Assembly (NCBI RefSeq): GCF_000691505.1
Contig: NZ_JMIP02000025.1
Span: forward strand, 151,312-215,311
Length of the DNA stretch: 64,000 nt
Source: Halostagnicola sp. A56
GTDB taxonomy: Archaea; Halobacteriota; Halobacteria; Halobacteriales; Natrialbaceae
Direction: 5' to 3'
Part shown: one piece after another, positions 26,135 through 33,237 of the stretch
Position numbering within the stretch: the stretch's first letter is position 1
Layout: each line of letters opens with the position of its first letter
Notes under the pieces: generated by a model
Database searches by the model: none
The model's input: the letters and a program-made list of their open reading frames with translations, nothing else
Told to the model about the DNA's origin: nothing
Position numbers and translations under genes: made by a program

Positions 26135-26722
26135 TCAGAGCCAGTCGACCTTTTTGCGTTCGCGCTGCTGTGCTTCGGGGCTGTAGCTGCCGCGATAGTG
26201 CTCGAGGAAGGTCTCGAGATCGTTCCACCCGCCCCAATCACAGACCAGCAGCGGATCAACGTCGTCCGACGCCAGTGCTGTCGCCCAGGTCCGTCGGAGA
26301 TCGTGATATCCAAGATGGTTCCAACCAGCGTCCCCCGTCTCATCTCGTAACTGGTCTGCAGCTGCCCGGAGCCATCGTCGCAGTGAGCGCGTCGACGTGA
26401 TCTCGACGAGTGCCTTCCCTCCTGGAGCGTCACGGTAGTCGTCAATGGTCTCGATCGTCGTTGCGAGGTCGCGCGGGACCGGTGTCTCGCGGAACTTATC
26501 GCCTTTCCCGTGCCAAACTCGGAGCATCGTTCCGGCCTCGGTATCAACGATATCGTCTGGCGCAACGTCCAAGACCTCGTGAGAGCGGAGGCCACATCGA
26601 GCCCCGAGTTCGAACGCGATCCGCTGCTGGGTTCCATCGGTCGCCTCGAGCAGTTGTTCAACTTCGGTCTGGCTGAGCCAGACTTTCATATCGTCTCGCT
26701 TCTCGTGCTGTTGTAGATTCAT
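26135..26722 (-). CDS. Tyrosine recombinase (integrase), 195 aa
   Basis: ATG at 26722. Catalytic domain only: Arg in ARCGLRSHEVLDVA, Lys in WHGKGDKFRETPVP, H-x-x-R box YHDLRRTWATAL, Trp in place of the second His (DWGGWNDLETFL), and nucleophilic Tyr in EHYRGSYS. Lacks the N-terminal SAM-like core-binding domain, as do integrases of haloarchaeal pleolipovirus and plasmid elements (e.g. SNJ2-type, from general knowledge). With the nearby orc gene it forms the maintenance module of this element. Confidence 0.88.
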   Translation of the reverse strand: MNLQQHEKRDDMKVWLSQTEVEQLLEATDGTQQRIAFELGARCGLRSHEVLDVAPDDIVDTEAGTMLRVWHGKGDKFRETPVPRDLATTIETIDDYRDAPGGKALVEITSTRSLRRWLRAAADQLRDETGDAGWNHLGYHDLRRTWATALASDDVDPLLVCDWGGWNDLETFLEHYRGSYSPEAQQRERKKVDWL

Positions 26723-26865
26723 GTCCGGAATGCCAGCTACCCGGTCAGTTTCGAGGGGAGGTGGTAGTTGTTTCGGTGGTTCACACTACGTTTCCGGTGC
26801 CGATCGAGGCGGTCGGTGTCCGACTTTGGGAAACTTCTCGGACACGAATGTATCGGCTGCTGATA

Positions 26866-27228
26866 CTACGCCATACGAGGTTCTTGCAGATCTCCCTGAC
26901 TGGGCTTCGTGTAGACGACCCACAGGGTCGACACGAGAACGATCGTAACCAGCCCGTGCTCTCCCCCTCGGAACAACCAAATAGCGACCAGCGGACCGAG
27001 AGCGAGCCCTGTAATCGTCGGAGCAATCTTCGCGGCTCGAAGCCGCCATCGCGGAACTCCCTCACTCCAGTTGACCGAGACTGCCGGCTGCATGGAATTG
27101 GCATGGAATCGAAGATCGTCGGCGACGCCTCGAGCTGCAATCCAGTGGGTCAACTCGTGGAGCACGATCGCGGGCAACAGCAAACAGACGCCGGCCAACT
27201 CGAAGAGACTCCAGAGTCTACCAAACAT
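26866..27228 (-). CDS. Membrane protein with HExxH motif, 120 aa
   Basis: ATG at 27228. First membrane helix contains a metallopeptidase motif: LLPAIVLHELTHWIAARGVA; a second pair of helices follows (AAKIAPTITGLALGPLVAIW, HGLVTIVLVSTLWVVYT). This resembles the M50/DUF3267 membrane zinc peptidases but is very short. It overlaps the upstream gene by 11 bases and is the last gene of the leftward operon. It could process small membrane proteins of the element (inference). Confidence 0.65.
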   Translation of the reverse strand: MFGRLWSLFELAGVCLLLPAIVLHELTHWIAARGVADDLRFHANSMQPAVSVNWSEGVPRWRLRAAKIAPTITGLALGPLVAIWLFRGGEHGLVTIVLVSTLWVVYTKPSQGDLQEPRMA

Positions 27229-27547
27229 ATCGTCTGAACACCTCGAAGATCGCGGCTGTAATGCCGATCACCATGATCCCGATCGCGGTCTGCTGATAGT
27301 CTCCTGGAAGCACGCCGAACAGCACACTGCTCAGTAGAATCAACACGACCGTCGGTAGCGCCATGTCGCCCGACTGAATGTACATCCCGATCATGAGTGC
27401 GGTGCCGATCAGGAGGCCGACCAACGCTTCCCCCGCAAAGCTGCCCCAGACATCGATGATAATCTCCATCCAGGCTCCGGGTCCCTCTCCGAAGCGTTCT
27501 ATGGGAATATCTGGACCAACTGTCTCGTTCATCGGATTGGCAGTCAT
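27218..27547 (-). CDS. Membrane protein, 109 aa
   Basis: ATG at 27547, overlapping the upstream stop by 4 bases (ATGA). Three membrane segments: AGEALVGLLIGTALMIGMYI, LPTVVLILLSSVLFGVLPGD, TAIGIMVIGITAAIFEVFRR. Family unknown; part of the virion- or envelope-like operon. Confidence 0.7.
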   Translation of the reverse strand: MTANPMNETVGPDIPIERFGEGPGAWMEIIIDVWGSFAGEALVGLLIGTALMIGMYIQSGDMALPTVVLILLSSVLFGVLPGDYQQTAIGIMVIGITAAIFEVFRRYVW

Positions 27548-27912
27548 AGGATTTCGAACCCCCTGACGATCTGTGCTAATCCGAGTGCAATCACGATCTG
27601 GATGACTCGACCGGCGAGCGACGCGAACCAGCCTGGAGCGCCGATACTGCTGAGCGTTGACGGCAGGAACACAACGACTCCAAGCGCCGACTGCACCATA
27701 CTCAGCGCTGCGACAGTTGATCCAAGGAGACTGTCTCCACCCTCATCTGGATCAAACTGCCCTGACTCCGCGTCTGAGGCTGTGTCGTTGAACTCTCCTT
27801 GAATGCCCGAGTCTGGGCTGTGACCCAGCTGCGGGCCAACTCCAGAGAGTGTTACCATACTAAACGCGAGCGCGAATGCCAGTCCGAGTGTGAGTAGTGG
27901 CATGAGTTTCAT
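27544..27912 (-). CDS. Exported two-helix membrane protein, 122 aa
   Basis: ATG at 27912. N-terminal signal-like segment (LLTLGLAFALAFSMVTLSGV), an acidic extracellular linker (SDAESGQFDPDEGGDSLL), then two membrane helices (VAALSMVQSALGVVVFLPST, LAGRVIQIVIALGLAQIVRG). Overlaps both neighbours by 4 bases. Unknown family; the design is like a small structural envelope protein or pilin-like subunit. Confidence 0.65.
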   Translation of the reverse strand: MKLMPLLTLGLAFALAFSMVTLSGVGPQLGHSPDSGIQGEFNDTASDAESGQFDPDEGGDSLLGSTVAALSMVQSALGVVVFLPSTLSSIGAPGWFASLAGRVIQIVIALGLAQIVRGFEIL

Positions 27913-29252
27913 ACGAAACCTCCATCGCCCTGTTCGGCGAATTTAAACAGCACTGCGACAACTCCTGCAAGCATCAACATCGGGTACGGGATCGAGAGCA
28001 CCCCAAACGCGGTCAGACCGAAGGCCAGAACTGAGACGACCAGACCGCCCGTCCGACTCATCGCCCCTCCGAATAGGGAAGCTGTGCCGACGATCGCGAA
28101 GAGGCCAAACGCCTGTAACCACTTCGGATTCAACGGCCAGTTGAAGCTTCCAATTCCACCGACAGGGATTGAATCGGAGATCGTCTCTCCATCCCGATTG
28201 ATCTCGTATTGGATCACCCAATTCGTTGAGGCGTCGTCGCCCTCGAGTGGGATTGTGTCCTGGAACTCGTTCACATCGATCTCAGAAACCCAATCCTGCA
28301 GTACGTTGCTCTCATTGTACTGCTCTACGATCCGATAATCAACTCGGTCCGTGAGATCGTCCTCATCTCGGTAGCTGACCTGAATCTCCTGAGCATCGTC
28401 CTCTCCTTGTGTGGATGCATCGAAGACGTAGCCACTGTCTCCAGGGGGACCGATATCGACTTGGCCGGTCTCGAGTGTGATGATGTCATCCGTTACTGGG
28501 GTGAACGCGCCCAGAGAGCGGCTTTGGCCATCTCTGTTCTCAACGGAAAGTCGATAGCGTTCACCATTCTCGAGCGTATCCGATTGCTCTCCGTCTGCTC
28601 CGAAGTACTCTCCAGCGATATTCCGATATTCAGTGTTCTCCTCACCGATCGGCTTTTGGACGACGAGACGGGTATCGGAATCCGGGAAAGCATCCGTGCG
28701 GTCATTTAAGCTGAAGGTGATCAATGACGAATCAGCGTCCGTTGATAGGAGATAGACGGTCTGTTGATAGAGAATCGAATCGATATAGATCGATCGAGTT
28801 TCGTATCCCTCAGTGCTGACAGTGATGACGAACTCTTCGTCGGTTGGTAACCCGGAGAAGTCCACCACACCATTGGTCGTCGTTCTGGTTTCGACCTGTT
28901 CACTGTCTCCTTCTGGGAAGAATCGAACTTCAACCTCTTCTCCATCTGCACTTTCGATAAGTTCTTCAGTCTGTTCGTCTCGGATCTCGAGCTCATCGGG
29001 AGCGTTCTGAATCGAGATCTCGTTGCTCCCTGTCTCAAGGTCATCCAGCGTGACCGATCCATCTTGGACCTCAGCGGAGTCGACAATCTCTCCTGATTCT
29101 GTGTCGACGATCTGAACGCCTGTGTCTTCCCCAAGATCGTGCAGCGTGATCTCGAAATCATACCCAGTTGCATCGTACCGGATATCCGTCGAATTGTCGC
29201 TGATATCGATATCGCGGTATTCAAACGAGTCGAGTTCACCCTCGATTGCCAC
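27909..29252 (-). CDS. Large extracellular beta-rich protein with C-terminal membrane helices, 447 aa
   Basis: Probable start GTG at 29252, just after the stop of the upstream gene. Several carboxypeptidase-regulatory or Ig-like units (GYDFEITLHDLGEDTGVQIV, TTTNGVVDFSGLPTDEEFVI, YETRSIYIDSILYQQTVYLL), then three to four membrane helices at the C-terminus (WLQAFGLFAIVGTASLFGGA, GLVVSVLAFGLTAFGVLSIP, LMLAGVVAVLFKFAEQ). Could be a spike or receptor-binding protein anchored in the envelope. It has no signal of its own, and the preceding 109-aa gene supplies one, so a frameshifted single gene is possible. Confidence 0.7.
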   Translation of the reverse strand: MAIEGELDSFEYRDIDISDNSTDIRYDATGYDFEITLHDLGEDTGVQIVDTESGEIVDSAEVQDGSVTLDDLETGSNEISIQNAPDELEIRDEQTEELIESADGEEVEVRFFPEGDSEQVETRTTTNGVVDFSGLPTDEEFVITVSTEGYETRSIYIDSILYQQTVYLLSTDADSSLITFSLNDRTDAFPDSDTRLVVQKPIGEENTEYRNIAGEYFGADGEQSDTLENGERYRLSVENRDGQSRSLGAFTPVTDDIITLETGQVDIGPPGDSGYVFDASTQGEDDAQEIQVSYRDEDDLTDRVDYRIVEQYNESNVLQDWVSEIDVNEFQDTIPLEGDDASTNWVIQYEINRDGETISDSIPVGGIGSFNWPLNPKWLQAFGLFAIVGTASLFGGAMSRTGGLVVSVLAFGLTAFGVLSIPYPMLMLAGVVAVLFKFAEQGDGGFV

Positions 29253-29253
29253 A

Positions 29254-29583
29254 TCACTTTTTCTCGTCCAGCCCGATCTCGAGCGGTGTCCCGTCAACAC
29301 TCAACTGATCGAACGACGTGAACTCTTCGTCGAGACCAGATACCGACGCCTCAGTTGATCCATCCGATGACACAGATCCATGCGGGTAGAGATCGACTGT
29401 ATTCGAATCTGGGAACGGCTGTTCGGTCGTGAGATCAACATCATCCTCGAGGGTTACTTCAGGACCGTCGCTTGCGTTCAGGTGTGTACCATCGGTCAGA
29501 ACGTATTCGCTGGTGATTCCATACGCTAGTCCTGCTACACCCAAGAAAAGGATGAGACCTAACGCTATCATGCGGCGGTTCAT
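29254..29583 (-). CDS. Secreted N-terminal module, 109 aa, coupled to the 447-aa protein
   Basis: ATG at 29583. N-terminal membrane segment or signal (IALGLILFLGVAGLAYGITS) and an acidic, serine-rich outside part ending LEIGLDEKK. The stop TGA (29254-29256) is separated by one base from the GTG of the next gene. The frame change sits in GAGAAAAAGTGATG, so either +1 shifting or one lost base would join both into a 550-residue protein. Confidence 0.65.
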   Translation of the reverse strand: MNRRMIALGLILFLGVAGLAYGITSEYVLTDGTHLNASDGPEVTLEDDVDLTTEQPFPDSNTVDLYPHGSVSSDGSTEASVSGLDEEFTSFDQLSVDGTPLEIGLDEKK

Positions 29584-29721
29584 CGACCATCAACTCCATT
29601 GTGACACATGTTTTTTGTATGGTCAATGTCGATTGCCTACATAGTCTAATTAGTTTGGTTTATTTATTATATATTACTCATTTAAGTTATTTAGTGGATG
29701 AGATATCCAAAACTCCGAGTT

Positions 29722-29738
29722 AGAGGATGAAATCCTCT
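29722..29738. terminator. Short hairpin
   Basis: AGAGGAT GAA ATCCTCT, a 7-bp perfect stem in an AT-rich intergenic stretch between 29584 and 29812. It may be a terminator for one of the flanking leftward transcripts or a relic of a mobile element end. Confidence 0.35.
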
Positions 29739-29812
29739 CAAGGAAATACAAACCGAAAACAGCGCCACCTAGGATTATTGGTATGTATACGACCGGCAAC
29801 TACAGCTCAGAA

Positions 29813-30064
29813 CTATTCGTCTGATTGAAAATCCACAACCCCGAGGCTATTGTCTGTAGCCTTCTCGTAACCAACTGTCAGAAACACAACCCCAAGCGAT
29901 GCACCGACCAAGACCGCCATGGGGTATGAGTGTGCGTTGACAACCCACTCAAAAAGTAGCCACTGCGGGATTTGGATCGCTGCAAGTAGCGCAAAGCCAG
30001 GACAATCCCTGACCCAATGGGCCGATCCGAAATCGATATTTGTATCTCCCCTACCAGAGGCCAT
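29813..30064 (-). CDS. Small membrane protein, 83 aa
   Basis: ATG at 30064. Two membrane segments (GFALLAAIQIPQWLLFEWVV, YPMAVLVGASLGVVFLTVGY) and a polar tail ending GVVDFQSDE. Unknown family. It is divergent from the O-antigen ligase-like gene with about 100 bases between the starts. Confidence 0.5.
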   Translation of the reverse strand: MASGRGDTNIDFGSAHWVRDCPGFALLAAIQIPQWLLFEWVVNAHSYPMAVLVGASLGVVFLTVGYEKATDNSLGVVDFQSDE

Positions 30065-30163
30065 GCCTACCTCAATACACTCTGGATTAATGGTTATTCC
30101 GGGGGATATCCGCGTGGAGGGGGCATCAAGAAGATTAAACTGATATTACGAGGAACAGCAGCC

Positions 30164-31336
30164 ATGGCCGAGTTGTCTGAAGCAAACTTATCTCGAGGCT
30201 CGTTCGCGTTGCTATGTTTGATTTGTGCGTCGTTTCTGATTTCGTCGATTTTCCCCCGGCCGCTCGGGTATCTTGCAGTAGCGGGCTCATTGGTGGCGGT
30301 CTGTCTCTGGCTGATCTCAGCTGACAATCTCGAAATTACCGCACCAAAACCCGCGGTGGGCCTCTATGCACTCGTCCTCGGATTGATGGGGATCGGAACA
30401 ATCCGGAATCCCTCGATGGGTGCAATTGCCCGTCTGGCTGCCTTTATGGCCGTCACAAGCCTCATACTATTCTTGCTCGTGCATGTTGTTGATTTCACCA
30501 AATTCTGGCGGTGGTTCGGTCTTGTGTCGGCGTGTCTCGTCATAATCGCGTCTCCGACATTATTTATCGAGCAAATGGCGATCGGGCCAGTGACACTCAC
30601 CGATTGGACGACGACTACCCCGATCGTGGGGACGAATAATATCACCTCAATATTTGTGAACCCAAACATGCTTGGCCTTGTTTGTGCCTTCGCGATCGTC
30701 GGTCTGGTAACGACTCAGCAATTAACGAACCTCACACTCACAATCGTTGCGGTTAACGCCATCGGGCTGATCGCATCCGGTGGCCGGGCAGCACAAGCCG
30801 CGACAGTCGCAGGCTTAGGAGTTTACGCGACCGGGTTTGTGTACAACCGATACGCAACAACGCTCGTGACGATGTCCGCACTCGGTGGCATTCTGTATGT
30901 CTTCCTGGCACTATTCGGCGCTGTCCCCGGACCGGAACTGCTCGAGACAGTCTCCCTGACCGGTCGCAGACAACTGTGGGTAGCGGCGGCAGACGCGATC
31001 GCCAAACAGCCCCTGCTCGGCTATGGTGCAACGGATACAACTGCTGTCTTAAACCAATACCTCGGCGAATCACGATTCGCGGGCTACACCTCACACAACT
31101 CGTTCTTCCGAATGGCTTTGTCCGGGGGCGTGTTCGCGGCCGTCGCGTATCTCGGGTTGCATATCTATTCGCTATTTCAGAGCGGCTCGAGCAGCGACGG
31201 ACTCGCGAGTCACGCAGTCCTGTGGGTTGCAGTTATTGCCCAATTGTTCAACGGCTCGAGTATTTTCGGTCTATCGCCGAGCTCGATCCTCTTTGCGGTT
31301 GCGTTAGGATGGGCGCTTAGAACAGTAGTTGAGTAA
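30164..31336 (+). CDS. O-antigen ligase/polymerase-like membrane protein, 390 aa
   Basis: ATG at 30164. About ten to twelve membrane helices (FALLCLICASFLISSIFPRP, LGYLAVAGSLVAVCLWLISA, MLGLVCAFAIVGLVTTQQLT) and the Wzy_C/WaaL loop near the C-terminus: RRQLWVAAADAIAKQPLLGY-GATD and the catalytic-type SHNSFFRMALSGG. Such proteins move or join lipid-linked glycans at the cell surface. It is the only rightward gene inside the leftward operon, convergent with the beta-helix gene (8-base gap), so it is probably cargo that changes the host surface. Confidence 0.8.
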   Translation: MAELSEANLSRGSFALLCLICASFLISSIFPRPLGYLAVAGSLVAVCLWLISADNLEITAPKPAVGLYALVLGLMGIGTIRNPSMGAIARLAAFMAVTSLILFLLVHVVDFTKFWRWFGLVSACLVIIASPTLFIEQMAIGPVTLTDWTTTTPIVGTNNITSIFVNPNMLGLVCAFAIVGLVTTQQLTNLTLTIVAVNAIGLIASGGRAAQAATVAGLGVYATGFVYNRYATTLVTMSALGGILYVFLALFGAVPGPELLETVSLTGRRQLWVAAADAIAKQPLLGYGATDTTAVLNQYLGESRFAGYTSHNSFFRMALSGGVFAAVAYLGLHIYSLFQSGSSSDGLASHAVLWVAVIAQLFNGSSIFGLSPSSILFAVALGWALRTVVE

Positions 31337-31343
31337 CCGCGCG

Positions 31344-32615
31344 CTATCCGTTTCCGGTTCCTGCGGACGCTAAGGCACGGAGATAGTCCGTTCCACTCGA
31401 TCCAAACGCATCGATATCTGAACTGTCGCCGAAATACCAACAAGGCTCCACAAGCGTGTCTGAAACTTGGATACTGTTTTGCACTCTGCTATAGCTATCC
31501 GTCACTGACTGTACAATAATGTTCCCTGGCCCACTATCTAACCGCACACCGTTTGTATTTCCAATATCTTGGATATTTTGCACATTTCCGATATATGTTG
31601 GACTAGTCCCGTTAACCCAGACAATATAACTCGGAGCTGTCCCCTCGGTAATCTCGTAGCTAACTGAGTAGACATTCACCCGTGTATCTGTGTAAAGGGC
31701 TTGCTGCGCCTCGCCGCCGACGTTTACTTGTCCGATTTCCCAAATCCCTTCTTCGAGATAGACTGGAATATCATTAGATGATAGATAGCTCTCTATAACA
31801 CCAACTCGAGTGAGTGGGTTGCCCGTTCCGGTGACGTTCAGACCCCGTCCGGTGCAGTTGGCCCCAAACCGGATATAGTCCCAATTTGACACCCACGGTC
31901 CTCCTGTGGTGCATTCGATAATGCCGGGACCGTTTGAATAGTCGCGGATGAATAGTGATCCAATGTTAAAATGGCCAACAGAGGCGTCGAACCTGATTGC
32001 TGGGGTATCTCCTGATGGACCAGCCAATTCAAGATTATCAAGCTTGCAGTATTGGCACGCGTCATCGGCTATGAATAGCGGTTGCGAACTATCGGTATGA
32101 TTGACATGGCTTCGGGGATGGTATCCACGAATTTCGCATCGGCCGTAGTCTGTTAGCCCACCAGGAGATGAGATGCCATGGGGTAGCAAGATCAAACCCG
32201 ACCCATTCCCCGTATTATTGATGGCGTCGATTGCGTCTTGTATCGGGGTTGCAGTACTTGACGGGTCGATAGCTGCGACAACGCTTCCGCTCGATATTGC
32301 CCGAACCTCAGACGGATACCCGCCATCTAAGCTATCTGTACTGAGCGACGCTAACTCGAGATGGTCATCGGTCTGATACAGATCGTCGACGTAGATTGCA
32401 CTCAGGGGACTATCTGGTGTCCCGATCGTCCCACTTCCCTGCTGGGCTGCTGCCCGCTGTGTCGCTCCGTACGCTCCTGCCCCAGCGCCGAGTGTTGCAA
32501 CTCCGAGTGCACTAAGGACGCCCCGTCTCGAGACGTGAGTGTTCTGCTGCGCTTCGAGTTCGTTGACTCGGTTTTCGAGTTGTTCTATTCGTTCCGCCGG
32601 TGAGCTCTCTGTCAT
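31344..32615 (-). CDS. Surface or fibre-like protein with coiled coil, Tat-like signal and beta-helix, 423 aa
   Basis: ATG at 32615. Residues 8-25 are a coiled coil (AERIEQLENRVNELEAQQ), followed by a twin-arginine type hydrophobic segment VSRRGVLSALGVATLGAGAG. The rest has the Gly/Asn/Ile turns of a right-handed parallel beta-helix (AIRFDASVGHFNIGSLFIRD, GIIECTTGGPWVSNWDYIRF, GVRLDSGPGNIIVQSVTDSY), as in pectate-lyase-fold and viral tailspike proteins. Start lies 2 bases after the stop of the 34-aa gene. Host-glycan binding or cleavage is inferred; no catalytic residues could be fixed. Confidence 0.7.
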   Translation of the reverse strand: MTESSPAERIEQLENRVNELEAQQNTHVSRRGVLSALGVATLGAGAGAYGATQRAAAQQGSGTIGTPDSPLSAIYVDDLYQTDDHLELASLSTDSLDGGYPSEVRAISSGSVVAAIDPSSTATPIQDAIDAINNTGNGSGLILLPHGISSPGGLTDYGRCEIRGYHPRSHVNHTDSSQPLFIADDACQYCKLDNLELAGPSGDTPAIRFDASVGHFNIGSLFIRDYSNGPGIIECTTGGPWVSNWDYIRFGANCTGRGLNVTGTGNPLTRVGVIESYLSSNDIPVYLEEGIWEIGQVNVGGEAQQALYTDTRVNVYSVSYEITEGTAPSYIVWVNGTSPTYIGNVQNIQDIGNTNGVRLDSGPGNIIVQSVTDSYSRVQNSIQVSDTLVEPCWYFGDSSDIDAFGSSGTDYLRALASAGTGNG

Positions 32616-32617
32616 GA

Positions 32618-32722
32618 TTATGAAATTGTAACTCGTGCTGCTGCCGGGACTCGTTCGTCCTCGAGGCCCGGCCGATCGATACACGCTTCCTCCTGCAATC
32701 GCTTGAGATCGTCTGTTGTCAT
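32618..32722 (-). CDS. Micro-protein, 34 aa
   Basis: ATG at 32722 overlaps the upstream stop (ATGA); TAA at 32618-32620 is 2 bases before the next ATG. MTTDDLKRLQEEACIDRPGL then EDERVPAAARVTIS. Its exact fit in the chain of overlapping genes is the main argument that it is translated. Confidence 0.5.
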   Translation of the reverse strand: MTTDDLKRLQEEACIDRPGLEDERVPAAARVTIS

Positions 32723-32991
32723 CGTATCCTCCGTTGTTCCTGTTCGCGTCGCGTTCGCTGGATCGGTCCGACAAGCACCCAGATCAGGATGCCAACCAGG
32801 AAGATCGGGACGATCCACCACATCAGTGAGCCGACCAACTCGTGGATCGACGAGAAGGGTCCATCACGGAATCCCGACTCCCCTCCGAATTCGTAGATCG
32901 GGTAGACGACCGCGTCGATCACGATCGCCAAGATCGCGACGCCGATGATCATGCTGAGTGCTGCAGCAATCCGTCTGAGATGGGAGAACAT
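32719..32991 (-). CDS. Two-helix membrane protein, 90 aa
   Basis: ATG at 32991. Helix 1 (ALSMIIGVAILAIVIDAVVY), a loop with the motif DGPFSSI, helix 2 (LMWWIVPIFLVGILIWVLVG) and a basic tail (RTRREQEQRR). The plan (helix, loop with GPFSS, helix) is the same as in the 109- and 128-aa proteins at 38830-39547, so all may be related coat or envelope subunits. Confidence 0.7.
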   Translation of the reverse strand: MFSHLRRIAAALSMIIGVAILAIVIDAVVYPIYEFGGESGFRDGPFSSIHELVGSLMWWIVPIFLVGILIWVLVGPIQRTRREQEQRRIR

Positions 32992-32994
32992 CTG

Positions 32995-33237
32995 TTAGAA
33001 TCCCCCCGTTTGTGAGCGCTGATAGACGGCTGCCGCGACGATCCAGATCACCAGCGAGAGGAGTACGATAAACGGAAACCAGATGGCAGTCATCGTCAGC
33101 TGGCCAGCATGTGACGATGGCCCGACACCGAAGCTCTTGATGATCCCGGTTATCGGTCCCATCACCCGCCAAAAGACGAGGATGAGGATTGGAGCGACGA
33201 GGAACGTGATCGCCGCGCGTAGCCAGACTGAGAACAT
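32995..33237 (-). CDS. Two-helix membrane protein, 80 aa
   Basis: ATG at 33237 overlaps the stop of the 1053-aa gene (TAATG). Helices AAITFLVAPILILVFWRVMG and IWFPFIVLLSLVIWIVAAAV flank a loop with GVGPSSHAGQ. Similar plan to the neighbouring 90-aa protein. Unknown family. Confidence 0.7.
   Translation of the reverse strand: MFSVWLRAAITFLVAPILILVFWRVMGPITGIIKSFGVGPSSHAGQLTMTAIWFPFIVLLSLVIWIVAAAVYQRSQTGGF

Noticed and set aside
26741-26865. Search for an integrase attachment repeat beside the 26135 gene
   Set aside because: No convincing direct repeat with the other end of the element (42.4 kb) could be found by eye.
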